A DNA stretch of 64,000 nt from CAYVVD01 sp964454975 (GCA_964454975.1 CAYVVD010000003.1:103468-167467); one strand, 5' to 3'. Positions 9,347-19,200 are shown, numbered from the stretch's first letter. Numbers and translations are program-made. The notes: a model not told the origin generated them from the letters alone.

Positions 9347-10048
9347 ATGAGAGGCAAATACGAACAAAATTTTGACTCGGATAGTGAATACGTGCTTGCC
9401 GCTTACCAGGCAGAAACTGCAGGCAAGTACCGCGTGGCTATTGAAAATTATGAAAAAGCGCTTGAGGAAAACTCAACCCTGGGTATCGTTTACAAGCACC
9501 TTGGAAATGTATATTACAGGCTGGGAATGCTTAATGAATCAGAGAAAAATCTTGAAATGGCCTGTGAGAAGTTACCTGATTTCCCAACAGTCAAATATGA
9601 ATTGGCGTTAACTTATTATCGCCAGGGCAGAATAAAAGATGCAATCAGCAAAATGGAGGAAGTGCTTGCCATGGACGAGGAATTCCTGATGGCTAATTAC
9701 TGGCTTGGAATACTGAATTACCATTACGGGCACTTGCACCAGGCACGTAAGCATTATACGCATTTAACAAAATTGCACCCGGAATTTGCCATCGCATTTT
9801 TCCATCTTGGTGTTACAAACCTGAGGCTGGGATTTTATGAGGATGCTGTTGAGAATTTCAACAAGCTTATTGAAAAAAATCCTGAAAGCCCTTCAGCATA
9901 CGCACTTTGCGGTGATGCTTATCAGAATCTTGACAACAAATACAAAGCAAGGCTATGCTACCTGAAAGCTCTGGAACTCGACCCTGACGATGCAAAGGCT
10001 AAGAATGGGCTTGCTTCCCTTGAAGACTTTACGGGTATAACTTTTTAG
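9347..10048 (+). CDS. Cytoplasmic TPR-repeat protein
   Basis: A 233-residue protein made almost entirely of tetratricopeptide repeats, about six, each with the A..Y..AL core (for example YRVAIENYEKALEEN and YKARLCYLKALELDPDD). There is no signal peptide. It lies 29 bp after the dehydrogenase and 7 bp before the OmpA lipoprotein gene, which suggests one transcript. A GAGG-type ribosome site precedes the ATG at 9347. TPR arrays are protein-binding scaffolds; the partner is unknown, though the tight spacing with envelope genes suggests a link to outer-membrane assembly. Confidence 0.85.
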   Translation: MRGKYEQNFDSDSEYVLAAYQAETAGKYRVAIENYEKALEENSTLGIVYKHLGNVYYRLGMLNESEKNLEMACEKLPDFPTVKYELALTYYRQGRIKDAISKMEEVLAMDEEFLMANYWLGILNYHYGHLHQARKHYTHLTKLHPEFAIAFFHLGVTNLRLGFYEDAVENFNKLIEKNPESPSAYALCGDAYQNLDNKYKARLCYLKALELDPDDAKAKNGLASLEDFTGITF

Positions 10049-10055
10049 GTGATGT

Positions 10056-10910
10056 ATGAAAAGACTACTTCTAATTATAATGGTTTTATTGCCGGTATTA
10101 TTGGCATCGTGCGTAACCACGGGGACATATGAAAGAGCGCTTTTCGAAAGGGATTCTGTCAGGATGTGGGGGGATTCCCTGCAAAACGTTATCGAGCGCA
10201 ACAATAGGGAAATAAACGATCTGGAAGCCCAGATTAATAATCATAAAGCTGAAATTTCAAGCTTAAAAAACGAACTTGCCGAGTTGCAAAAAAGCTATGC
10301 TGCTTTAAAATCTATGAGTTCAACTGAATTGCAGTCCTATTTTGACAGGGTCAATGACTTGCAGTCAAAACTGGCAGAAAAGGACAGGCTTATTAATATC
10401 TATAATTCAAAGCTGAAAGCGCGGGATGAGAAACTTGAAAAAATCAAAAATTCTCTTAATAATGCGCTTAATAAGTTCACCGGAAAGGGACTTACCGTTG
10501 AGCTTAAGAATGGAAAAATTTATGTATCTCTTTCCAACAAACTCCTGTTCGCTACAGGCAGCACAGAAATAGACAAGGAAGGTAAAAACGCTCTTAAAGA
10601 GCTTTCATCAATTCTAAATGCTGAAAATGAAATTAATGTTCTCGTTGAAGGACATACCGACACCCAAAAAGTAAGAGGTGGAGGCAGATACGAAGATAAT
10701 TGGGACCTTAGTGTTCTCCGTGCTACTGAAGTGATTCGGTTTTTAACAATTGATGGTAAAGTTGACCCTGAAAAAATCACAGCAAGCGGCCGTGGAGAGT
10801 TCTACCCGGTGAAAGAAGGCGATGACCCGGAATCTCTTGCTTCAAACAGGCGCACGGAAATTATTATAATTCCTTCTGTAACTGAAGTTTTGGAACTTAT
10901 TGAAGATTGA
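10056..10910 (+). CDS. OmpA/Pal-family peptidoglycan-binding lipoprotein
   Basis: The N-terminus is a lipoprotein signal with lipobox LLASC, giving a lipidated C19. Residues 45-145 form a long coiled coil (repeated leucine heptads such as INDLEAQINNHKAEISSLK). The C-terminal OmpA domain starts near LLFATGSTEID and contains the GHTD loop and the NRRTEI arginine segment that bind meso-diaminopimelate in peptidoglycan. The architecture suggests an outer-membrane lipoprotein spanning part of the periplasm and holding on to the cell wall. An AGGTGAT ribosome site overlaps the end of the upstream TPR gene. Confidence 0.92.
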   Translation: MKRLLLIIMVLLPVLLASCVTTGTYERALFERDSVRMWGDSLQNVIERNNREINDLEAQINNHKAEISSLKNELAELQKSYAALKSMSSTELQSYFDRVNDLQSKLAEKDRLINIYNSKLKARDEKLEKIKNSLNNALNKFTGKGLTVELKNGKIYVSLSNKLLFATGSTEIDKEGKNALKELSSILNAENEINVLVEGHTDTQKVRGGGRYEDNWDLSVLRATEVIRFLTIDGKVDPEKITASGRGEFYPVKEGDDPESLASNRRTEIIIIPSVTEVLELIED

Positions 10911-11002
10911 TTTAGGTAAAACTACGAATTTACAAGACAGAAAACAGGGCTATTTTTGCTTTTGGTATACATCATTTCTTTGAACAATATTGAGTGAAGA
11001 TT

Positions 11003-12913
11003 ATGTTTCGTTTCACATTATTAGTTTTCATGGCGTTCTTAATCCATAATTCAAATGCAAGGGATCCCGAATACCCGGCATGGCGGCATGGATTGAATGC
11101 TGCACTAAACGTAAACTTCACTGGAATTGGTTTTCAAAATTTAAGCCCTGATACTTATGATTTCATTGATAAAGTCCAGAATGACGGTATTGCTCTTGCC
11201 CCGTATATAAGTATTTTTAGTGAGTATAATTCTGAGAGCTGGTGGGGAATTCATTTGCGCATGGCACTTGACTGGAAAAATCTTTCTGCTACAGATCCAA
11301 CACGCGATCCTGAATCAAAGTTCGATATCAGTAATACATACCTACTTTTTGAACCTATGCTCGAGATTGACCTTGATCCGATAGATGAAAAATTATACGC
11401 ATACCTGGGTCCTGAATTTGCATTCCACCTTTCCGGGAAATATGATTATTACAGGGACAAGGACGAAGAAAAAACTGTGTCAGGAGCTGAATTAACAGAT
11501 ATGGTTGGATTTACTTATGGTATGATGTTTGGTCTGACTTATGATATTTTGCTAAGCAATCCCCACGAGAATACAAGATACTATATTAGCCCGTTTATTG
11601 AGACATCCTGGATTGTCAACCAGCGCGAAGGTTCGTTTGATGATATTGGGCAGGATTCATTCGATGATATTTTAAGTACAGTCGCAATCAGGGTTGGAGC
11701 CAGGGCATTTATTGAATTTGCTGATGTCCCCAGGATTGAACTTGTTACAGACAAACCATTCATTAATTTATCGCTGACTCCACCTCCAAACTCAACAATA
11801 CGTACCCGGGAAGTAATTGAATTCATGCCACTCGTTAACTATGTCTTTTTTGATAAGGGTAACCCTGGAATCCCAGACAGGTATATTAAGCTTCCTAAAG
11901 CACAGGCCGCTTCATTTTCAGAGAAAACTTTGTTGAATGGTGATATTAAGATTACAAATTTCTCTGATGAACAGCTTTTTGCTTATTACAACATTCTGAA
12001 TATTTATGGCGACAGGCTGCGTAACAGCAAATCAGATGTAACGCTCATAGGTTCCGCACCAGAAGAAAAGAATGGTATTGAGCTGGCAAATGCTGTTAAG
12101 CAATACCTTGTTGAAAGATTTGATATTACACCTTCAAGGATAAAGACAGAAGGAGTGGAAATGCCTGCAATTCCATCCGGTAGTTCATCAACTCTTGCTG
12201 AAGACAAACCCAATGCGGATATTGAAAACCGGAGAGTAGAATTTAAGTTTAGCGATTCCTCGCTTTACCGCCCTGTTGAACTTGTAATGCACGAGGAATC
12301 TTCAATAGACAATGACTTAATATTCAATATAGTTGATAACCTTAATTTCAAATCTTGGCACGTAGATATTATAGATGAGGAAGAGACTTTCTCGTATGGG
12401 CCCTATGAAGATGAAATAATCAGGCTTGACCCGGTACCTTTTATGGGAAACCGTAATTCCGGCAGATTCACTGCGAGAATCGAACTTCAACTTGAAGACG
12501 GAAGGATTATTAGCGAAGAAAGAGACTTTGAACTTATTAAGTTGAAAATCAAAACACCTGCAAGGAGGTACACGGTATTATTCAACTATGGCCAGGCCGA
12601 TGCGATAAGGGCTAACGAAAAATTCCTTAGAAACAAGGTAGCTTCAGATATTATAATTGGCTCCCGAGTAATAATACACGGCCATACCGATAATATTGGA
12701 AATGAACAATCGAACCTGACACTTTCCCGGCAAAGAGCGAAAGAATCCGGTGATATAATACTTTCAGAATTGAATAAACTTAACAGAAAAGTTGATATTC
12801 GTACAATGGGCTTTGGTGAAGACACAAGACGCTCATTTTTCAAGAATGATCTTCCAGAAGGAAGACATTATAACAGAAGCGTTATATTGGAAATAATTCC
12901 TTTAGGTGAATAG
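11003..12913 (+). CDS. Outer-membrane barrel protein with two OmpA-like domains
   Basis: A signal peptide (MFRFTLLVFMAFLIHNSNA) precedes a beta-barrel-like region (about residues 20-255) with alternating aromatic strands. A first OmpA-like domain (about 275-430) contains TLIGSAPEEKNGIELANAV and ends with the typical ENRRVEFKF. An immunoglobulin-like linker of about 100 residues follows. The second OmpA domain (about 525-636) has VIIHGHTDNIGNEQSN and YNRSVILEI. The second domain keeps the GHTD peptidoglycan loop; the first has lost it (GSAPEEKNG), so only one may bind cell wall. I chose ATG 11003 over the in-frame GTG 10994. It follows the OmpA lipoprotein by 92 bp on the same strand. Confidence 0.88.
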   Translation: MFRFTLLVFMAFLIHNSNARDPEYPAWRHGLNAALNVNFTGIGFQNLSPDTYDFIDKVQNDGIALAPYISIFSEYNSESWWGIHLRMALDWKNLSATDPTRDPESKFDISNTYLLFEPMLEIDLDPIDEKLYAYLGPEFAFHLSGKYDYYRDKDEEKTVSGAELTDMVGFTYGMMFGLTYDILLSNPHENTRYYISPFIETSWIVNQREGSFDDIGQDSFDDILSTVAIRVGARAFIEFADVPRIELVTDKPFINLSLTPPPNSTIRTREVIEFMPLVNYVFFDKGNPGIPDRYIKLPKAQAASFSEKTLLNGDIKITNFSDEQLFAYYNILNIYGDRLRNSKSDVTLIGSAPEEKNGIELANAVKQYLVERFDITPSRIKTEGVEMPAIPSGSSSTLAEDKPNADIENRRVEFKFSDSSLYRPVELVMHEESSIDNDLIFNIVDNLNFKSWHVDIIDEEETFSYGPYEDEIIRLDPVPFMGNRNSGRFTARIELQLEDGRIISEERDFELIKLKIKTPARRYTVLFNYGQADAIRANEKFLRNKVASDIIIGSRVIIHGHTDNIGNEQSNLTLSRQRAKESGDIILSELNKLNRKVDIRTMGFGEDTRRSFFKNDLPEGRHYNRSVILEIIPLGE

Positions 12914-13213
12914 ATATTATATATTCATACTATACTTCTCATTATAGATTAAGTTTAATAGATTAAGTATAGGTTAAGTTAATTTCAGAGACGATTTGTT
13001 AATTCCGGGTTAAGAAATTAACCATTACTTTTATTTATTTATGTTTCTTCTGATAAATTCTATTAAATCAATGATATACACAAGCTTTCAACTAAACACA
13101 ATATTTACAATTCCTTAATTGCTAATTCATTCTTCTTTGTCATTTTTGCAATCGTTCTATTTGGGGTTAAAATAGAAGCAGTTTATTGTTAAATTAACAA
13201 AGGTCAAGGCAGC
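12914..13213. promoter_or_regulatory. AT-rich intergenic region with GGTTAA-type repeats before the TonB receptor
   Basis: No credible gene is present. Four short direct repeats of the form RGRTTAAGT or close variants occur at 12946, 12960, 12971 and 13007. The last is part of a small inverted repeat GGTTAA-gaaa-TTAACC at 13008-13023. Further down, TTTG at 13160-13163 and TATTGTTA at 13184-13191 are 20 bp apart, resembling the Bacteroidota -33/-7 promoter layout (TTTG, then TAnnTTTG), but the -7 match is incomplete. The region could carry a regulated promoter for the receptor; this is inference from pattern only. Confidence 0.3.
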
Positions 13214-16081
13214 GTGAAAAAAGTAAAAACCTTCTCGCTTATTCTATTAATTCTATTTATTTCTTTCTCCTATTGCGCACAAAGTCAATCCGGCATACTT
13301 AAAGGGATAGTTGTTGACAAGGCAACCGGTGACCCAATGATTGGTGCGCGAGTTATGCTTAAGGACACTAAAAAAGGTGGTCTGACAAATGTAGATGGCA
13401 AATTCAATATTAAAAATATTGAGCCGGGAACTTACACCGCAGTCATCACATACGTTGGATATAATAAAATCGAAGTTACACAGCTTGAATTTGCTCCCGG
13501 GCAAACTAAAACGATAAACATTACAATGAAAGAGGAATCACTAATAACTGAGGACGTTGTAGTTACAGCTAAGCGGGTGATGGACAATGATGCAGCACTA
13601 CTTAAAGAACGACAAAAAGCTGTATCATTCAGCGATGCTATCGGAGCCGAAGAAATTGCACGTGGCGGCAGCAGCGATGCTGCTGACGCTATTAAAAAGG
13701 TTACCGGCGCAACAACAGTTGACGGTAAATATGTTTATATTCGCGGCTTGGGAGACAGATATTCTTCTACTCAGCTTAACGGTGCTCAACTTCCCAGCGC
13801 CGACCCGGATAAAAAATCAGTTAATTTTGATTTATTCCCTACTGATTTAATCGAAAACATCACTACTACAAAAACTGCAACACCTGATAAACCGGGCGAT
13901 TTTACCGGTGGAACTGTAGATATAAGAACTAAGTCTTTCCCGGATAAATTTAAGATGGGATTTTCCGTCTCATCCGGTTATAACACTTCAACAACAGGTT
14001 CCTCTATATTAACTTATCCTGGCAGTGATTCAGATTGGCTCGGATTTGATGATGGAAAGAGAGATATTCCCGAACCAATAAAAGAATTTATTGGCAAGCC
14101 TGACGAATTCCCGCAACTTAATGAAGCCTGGTCTAAAAACAATCCGGAAAAGACAAATCAACTTCATGAATTTTCGCGGGCTTTTGATCCTGTAATGAGC
14201 CCAACTGAAAAAGTTGCCCCTTTAAATCATAGTTTTTCATTCAACGTTGGTGATGAATTAACAATGTTGGGTGAAAAATTCGGCTACCTTGCCAGTTTTA
14301 GTTATGGCAGAAACTTCGACTCATACAATGACGGTGTTTTTTCTTACTTCATACTTCCGGGCAGTGTAGATATTAATGATTCTCTTATCACCGAGATTAG
14401 AGTAGATGACATGAAGAGCGAAGATGAAGTTGTATGGGGTGCGATGGGAAATTTTTCTTATAATATCAACATGGACAATAAAATCAGTGTTAATTATATG
14501 TACAACCAGTCCGGAGAGTCAATAGCCAGATACCAGTTTGGAAAAGTTCGTTTGTATAGCTTTAATCAGTTTTATGAAACAAGGGTGCTGCAATTTATTG
14601 AACGGAATATTTCTTCGCTGCAAATCAACGGTGAACACAACTTTGCATTCCTGAATAATGTAAAGTTAGATTGGAATTTAACAAGAAGTGCCAGTTCACA
14701 AGACGAACCAGACCTTAGGTTTTTTACCGATGATTTCTCCATTAACTACGAAACAGGCGATACAACATTCGACATTGACCAGAGCAGTTATAAATTCCCA
14801 TCCCGCTATTTCCGTTTTTTGGATGAAGAGTTAGCAATTGCAACTTTAAATTTAGAAATTCCCTTTAAAGAAATGCTTGATGTGCCAATTAAATTCAAAA
14901 CAGGCCTCTCATATCTGGAAAAAACAAGAGCGTTTGAGGAGCACAGGTTTGACTTCGTACAAGACTATATTAATTACAATGGCGATGAACATAACTTTTT
15001 CAGAGATTTTACAGGTGTTTTAGACACAGTCGGAAATTTCATACGATTTGGAAATTATGCGAAGTATTTTGACCCAAGATCTTCGTCCTATGACGGGAAA
15101 CAGGAGGTTTATGCCGCTTATGGAATGATTGACTGGTACATTTTTGAATCATTCAGGATTATCGGTGGTGTTCGGTATGAGACAACAAAATTAACAACTG
15201 AAAGCCGCGATTCACTTAAAGGTTCAACAAATTTAAATGAAAACGATATACTTCCATCTGTGAATTTTGTTTATTCTTTATCCGAGGATATGAACTTTCG
15301 GTTAGCATACGGTAAAACGCTCGCAAGGCCAAATTTCAGAGAATTTGCCAACTACTCCTCGTTCGAGTTTATCGGCGGATATACTCTTATAGGTAATGAC
15401 TCTCTTAACAGAACATTGATTGATAATTACGACATTAGGTGGGAGTGGTTTACAAATCCCGGTGAAATACTTGCCCTAAGCTTGTTTTACAAGGATTTTC
15501 AATTTCCTCTTGAAAGGGTATTATTGCCAGTTGTTACGAAAGAAGTGCAATATAGAAATGTTGAAAGTGCAACTATTTTTGGCGCTGAATTCGAGTTTAG
15601 AAAGAACCTTTCTTTCATAGACAATTCTCTTGAAAACTTTCTGTTCGGTATGAACTTTACATTAGTTAATTCTCAGGTTGATATTGATCCGCTTGAATTA
15701 ATTGTTATTAAAGCTTACGATCCAAATGCCGAAGAAACCAGATCACTCCAGGGGCAATCACCTTATGTATTTAATTTTGATATCTCCTATATCGGTTTCG
15801 AATCAGGCACCGAATCAAGTTTGAATTTTAATGTATTCGGCAAAAGACTTTCCGAAGTTACTACACTTGGGAACCCCGACATATTCGAACTACCAAGGCC
15901 GGAGCTGAACTTCATAATTTCTCAAAAAATATTTGAAAATTTCAGGTTGAAGCTGTCCGCCAAGAACCTGCTGGATTCCGAAGTAAAGAAAGTACAGGAA
16001 TTCAAGGGTGACGAATATATCACTCAGAGTTATAAATACGGCAGGATATTTTCGCTTAATATTTCTTATTCGATTGATTGA
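13214..16081 (+). CDS. TonB-dependent outer-membrane receptor with CarboxypepD_reg N-terminus
   Basis: Signal peptide (SLILLILFISFSYCAQSQ), then a carboxypeptidase-regulatory-like domain (residues 28-110, SGILKGIVVDKATGDPMIGA), then the plug (ISD..SDAADAIKKVTGATT, VYIRGLGDRYSSTQLNGAQL) and a 22-strand barrel ending in an aromatic-rich last strand (YGRIFSLNISYSID). The length of 955 residues is normal. It takes up a ligand such as a siderophore, oligosaccharide or cobalamin using TonB energy, but the substrate is not readable. No SusD partner follows it, so it is not a standard polysaccharide-utilisation pair; the next gene encodes a secreted T9SS cargo. The start is GTG at 13214. Confidence 0.93.
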   Translation: MKKVKTFSLILLILFISFSYCAQSQSGILKGIVVDKATGDPMIGARVMLKDTKKGGLTNVDGKFNIKNIEPGTYTAVITYVGYNKIEVTQLEFAPGQTKTINITMKEESLITEDVVVTAKRVMDNDAALLKERQKAVSFSDAIGAEEIARGGSSDAADAIKKVTGATTVDGKYVYIRGLGDRYSSTQLNGAQLPSADPDKKSVNFDLFPTDLIENITTTKTATPDKPGDFTGGTVDIRTKSFPDKFKMGFSVSSGYNTSTTGSSILTYPGSDSDWLGFDDGKRDIPEPIKEFIGKPDEFPQLNEAWSKNNPEKTNQLHEFSRAFDPVMSPTEKVAPLNHSFSFNVGDELTMLGEKFGYLASFSYGRNFDSYNDGVFSYFILPGSVDINDSLITEIRVDDMKSEDEVVWGAMGNFSYNINMDNKISVNYMYNQSGESIARYQFGKVRLYSFNQFYETRVLQFIERNISSLQINGEHNFAFLNNVKLDWNLTRSASSQDEPDLRFFTDDFSINYETGDTTFDIDQSSYKFPSRYFRFLDEELAIATLNLEIPFKEMLDVPIKFKTGLSYLEKTRAFEEHRFDFVQDYINYNGDEHNFFRDFTGVLDTVGNFIRFGNYAKYFDPRSSSYDGKQEVYAAYGMIDWYIFESFRIIGGVRYETTKLTTESRDSLKGSTNLNENDILPSVNFVYSLSEDMNFRLAYGKTLARPNFREFANYSSFEFIGGYTLIGNDSLNRTLIDNYDIRWEWFTNPGEILALSLFYKDFQFPLERVLLPVVTKEVQYRNVESATIFGAEFEFRKNLSFIDNSLENFLFGMNFTLVNSQVDIDPLELIVIKAYDPNAEETRSLQGQSPYVFNFDISYIGFESGTESSLNFNVFGKRLSEVTTLGNPDIFELPRPELNFIISQKIFENFRLKLSAKNLLDSEVKKVQEFKGDEYITQSYKYGRIFSLNISYSID

Positions 16082-16155
16082 TACTGTTTTTTTAATCAAA
16101 ATAAATATGAATATCATTTCTAATGTTATCACATCAAATACTAAGGAGGAGCTTT

Positions 16156-19100
16156 ATGCTTTCAAGATTCTACATTGGTATTCTAACGATTCTGGCATTC
16201 GCCATAGCGTCGAATGCAGCTGAAATCACAATAACTGACGCAAGCATTAACGCTGGCGAATCAAAAACATGGACAAAAGACAACGTTTATATTCTTGACG
16301 GATTTGTTTTCGTAGAGAATGGCGCAACTCTTAACATTGATGCCGGCACAGTAATAAAAGGTAAGCCGGGACAGGGAGAAAACGCTTCTGCATTGATTAT
16401 TGCACGTGGTGGTAAAATATTTGCAAACGGCACAAAGGAAGAGCCAGTTATTTTTACATACGAAGCGGACGACCCCAATGATTATTCAGACCAACCGTTG
16501 GACGCTACCGGCCAATGGGGTGGAATTATTATTCTTGGATATGCTGTTATTAATGAACCAGGCGGTGAAGCTAATGTCGAGGGTATCCCCACTTCAGAGC
16601 CGAGAGGCATGTATGGTGGAAACAACGACAATGACAATTCCGGCGTTTTCAAATACGTTTCAATACGTCATGGCGGTACAGATATCGGAGCTAACAACGA
16701 GATCAACGGCCTGACACTCGGCGGCGTTGGCGACGGTACTGAAATTCACCACATCGAGGTATTTGCTAATGCTGATGACGGTATTGAATTCTTTGGTGGA
16801 ACTGTTAACACACGCAATATAGTTGTTGCCTTCTGCGATGATGATTCTTATGACTGGGACCAGGGTTTCCGTGGGAAAGGCCAGTTCTGGTTCACTATTC
16901 AGTCTCCCAAAAAGGGCAACAATTTTGGCGAACATGACGGCGGCGACACTAAGAAAGACGCAGAACCCTACACTATACCGACAATTTACAATGCTACTAT
17001 GATAGGCTCAGGTTCGGATGGCGGATTCGACAAATCGAGAGGTTTCCATATCCGTGAGAATTCCGGCGGCCATTATATCAACTCGATATTCACCGACTGC
17101 GGTGGCAGGGCTATCGAAATCGAAGACCTTGGCGAAGGAATCGTTGACAGCGAACAAAGGCTTGCAGAGGGTGATTTAACACTCCTAAATAATATCTGGT
17201 GGAATTTTAAGGGTGGCAATGACCTTGCAACTCATATTGCGCCTGATATTGATCCGGGTAGCGGCGACCAGCAATTTGTTCGTGATTATCTTTCCAATCC
17301 CGACAACCTGAATACCATTGAAAACCCGGTGCTGCAGGGTGTAAGCAGAAATCCTGACGGCGGTCTTATTCCGGTTCCCGGCGACAACAGCCCTGCATTT
17401 ACAAAGTCTGCCTTGGAATTTCCTGAAGGACACAACTTCTTCAAGTCAGCTCCTTATATTGGTGCTTTCGGACCAAGTACAAAAAACTACTGGATTAGCG
17501 GATGGACACTCCTTGACCAGTCAGGATATTTAGGTACTCCTTCTAATAAACCCGGTATCGTGCAGGTACTTGATGATGATATTAAAGCAGGCGACGATAT
17601 TCAATGGACAAATAATAACACTTATATTTTAAATGGTTTTGTTTTTGTTGATAATGGCGCTACTCTCAGAATACAGGAAGGTACTGTTATCAAAGGAAAA
17701 CCAGGACAAGGTGAAAACGCTTCTGCATTAATTGTCGCACGTGGTGGTAAGATTTTTGCCGAAGGTACTGCTGAAAATCCTATCATTTTCACTTATGAAG
17801 CAGATGATCCATTCGACATTAATGACCAACCGTTAGATGCTACCGGCCAATGGGGCGGCGTAATCATACTTGGCAATGCGGTTATTAATGAGCCAAGCGG
17901 TGAAGCTAATGTTGAGGGTATCCCCACTTCAGAGCCGAGAGGCATATACGGTGGAAACAACGACAATGAAAATTCCGGCGTTTTCAAATACGTTTCAATA
18001 CGTCACGGCGGTACAGATATCGGAGCTAACAACGAGATCAACGGCCTGACACTCGGCGGCGTTGGCGACGGTACTGAAATTCACCACATCGAGGTATTTG
18101 CTAATGCTGATGACGGTATTGAATTCTTTGGTGGAACTGTTAACACACGCAATATAGTTGTTGCCTTCTGCGATGATGATTCTTATGACTGGGACCAGGG
18201 TTTCCGTGGGAAAGGCCAGTTCTGGTTCACTATTCAGTCTCCCAAAAAGGGCAACAATTTTGGCGAACATGACGGCGGCGACACTAAGAAAGACGCAGAA
18301 CCCTACACTATACCGACAATTTACAATGCTACTATGATAGGCTCAGGTTCGGATGGCGGATTCGACAAATCGAGAGGTTTCCATATCCGTGAGAATTCCG
18401 GCGGCCATTATATCAACTCGATATTCACCGACTGCGGTGGCAGGGCTATCGAAATCGAAGACCTTGGCGAAGGAATCGTTGACAGCGAACAAAGGCTTGC
18501 AGAGGGTGATTTAACACTCCTAAATAATATCTGGTGGAATTTTAAGGGTGGCAATGACCTTGCAACTCATATTGCGCCTGATATTGATCCGGGTAGCGGC
18601 GACCAGCAATTTGTTCGTGATTATCTTTCCAATCCCGACAATCACAATTACATTCAAGATCCGTTGATTCAGGGCATTAGCCGTTCAAATAATGGTGGAC
18701 TTATTCCAACTTTTGGCGATAACAGTCCTGCATATACATTGCCAAGAGCTGAATATCCTAAGGATCAGTTTTTTACACCCGTAGATTATTATGGAGCGTT
18801 TGGAACAGATGTGAGTGATCCGATTGCATGGTGGGCAAAAGGATGGAGTTTCATTGATAATGCAGGTTACCTTGGTACACCGACATTTACCGGTGTAGAA
18901 GATGATGTTAAAGAAGGGTTAATGGAAATCACCAACTTCCCTAACCCGTTTACAAGCTCGACAACAATTACATTTAACGTTGCCGTTGCAGGCAATGTTA
19001 AGCTTACAGTAGTAGATATGCTCGGCACCGAAGTTGCTAATCTCTTTGAAGCTTCACTCGAAGCAGGTGTTAAGAGCGTAAGTTTCTACGCAAACGATGT

Positions 19101-19176
19101 CGTAAGTGGGACCTATTTTGTTAGATTAGAGACTGCTTCCGGCGTGGCAACACACCAGATTGCTGTTGTTAAATAA
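16156..19176 (+). CDS. Secreted T9SS cargo made of two long internal repeats
   Basis: A strong AAGGAGG site at 16143-16149 fixes the ATG at 16156. The 1006-residue product has a signal peptide (YIGILTILAFAIASNA) and two homologous units of about 445 residues, each opening with W-T-[KN]-[DN]-N-x-Y-I-L-[DN]-G-F-V-F-V-[ED]-N-G and continuing as a right-handed beta-helix-like sequence with G/N/D-rich turns (GGNNDNxNSGVFKYVSIRHG). The C-terminus is a type A T9SS sorting domain (ITNFPNPFTSSTTITFNV to ASGVATHQIAVVK). The product is therefore expected on the cell surface or in the medium. Similar proteins are often annotated as lipoproteins or T9SS C-terminal target proteins with no known activity. 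The central part of each unit is identical at DNA level while the flanks have diverged. Confidence 0.92.
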   Translation: MLSRFYIGILTILAFAIASNAAEITITDASINAGESKTWTKDNVYILDGFVFVENGATLNIDAGTVIKGKPGQGENASALIIARGGKIFANGTKEEPVIFTYEADDPNDYSDQPLDATGQWGGIIILGYAVINEPGGEANVEGIPTSEPRGMYGGNNDNDNSGVFKYVSIRHGGTDIGANNEINGLTLGGVGDGTEIHHIEVFANADDGIEFFGGTVNTRNIVVAFCDDDSYDWDQGFRGKGQFWFTIQSPKKGNNFGEHDGGDTKKDAEPYTIPTIYNATMIGSGSDGGFDKSRGFHIRENSGGHYINSIFTDCGGRAIEIEDLGEGIVDSEQRLAEGDLTLLNNIWWNFKGGNDLATHIAPDIDPGSGDQQFVRDYLSNPDNLNTIENPVLQGVSRNPDGGLIPVPGDNSPAFTKSALEFPEGHNFFKSAPYIGAFGPSTKNYWISGWTLLDQSGYLGTPSNKPGIVQVLDDDIKAGDDIQWTNNNTYILNGFVFVDNGATLRIQEGTVIKGKPGQGENASALIVARGGKIFAEGTAENPIIFTYEADDPFDINDQPLDATGQWGGVIILGNAVINEPSGEANVEGIPTSEPRGIYGGNNDNENSGVFKYVSIRHGGTDIGANNEINGLTLGGVGDGTEIHHIEVFANADDGIEFFGGTVNTRNIVVAFCDDDSYDWDQGFRGKGQFWFTIQSPKKGNNFGEHDGGDTKKDAEPYTIPTIYNATMIGSGSDGGFDKSRGFHIRENSGGHYINSIFTDCGGRAIEIEDLGEGIVDSEQRLAEGDLTLLNNIWWNFKGGNDLATHIAPDIDPGSGDQQFVRDYLSNPDNHNYIQDPLIQGISRSNNGGLIPTFGDNSPAYTLPRAEYPKDQFFTPVDYYGAFGTDVSDPIAWWAKGWSFIDNAGYLGTPTFTGVEDDVKEGLMEITNFPNPFTSSTTITFNVAVAGNVKLTVVDMLGTEVANLFEASLEAGVKSVSFYANDVVSGTYFVRLETASGVATHQIAVVK
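16672..17306 (+). repeat. Intragenic 635-bp direct repeat, copy 1
   Basis: Row-by-row comparison shows that this segment is identical, without a mismatch, to 18007-18641, displaced by 1335 bp (445 codons). Just upstream a few substitutions appear (for example T/C at 16671 versus 18006) and beyond 17306 the copies diverge at once. The flanking parts of the two protein repeats are clearly older and diverged, so the identity of the core points to recent homogenisation. Confidence 0.95.
18007..18641 (+). repeat. Intragenic 635-bp direct repeat, copy 2
   Basis: Identical to 16672-17306 and in the same reading frame of the same gene. Recombination between the copies would remove or add exactly 445 codons without a frameshift. 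Confidence 0.95.
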
Positions 19177-19200
19177 CAGTAAACTAACTTCAACCCCAGG

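Noticed and set aside
16660..18270. Two almost identical minus-strand frames of 91 codons
   Set aside because: They are antisense shadows of the duplicated plus-strand cargo gene and are duplicated only because that gene is.
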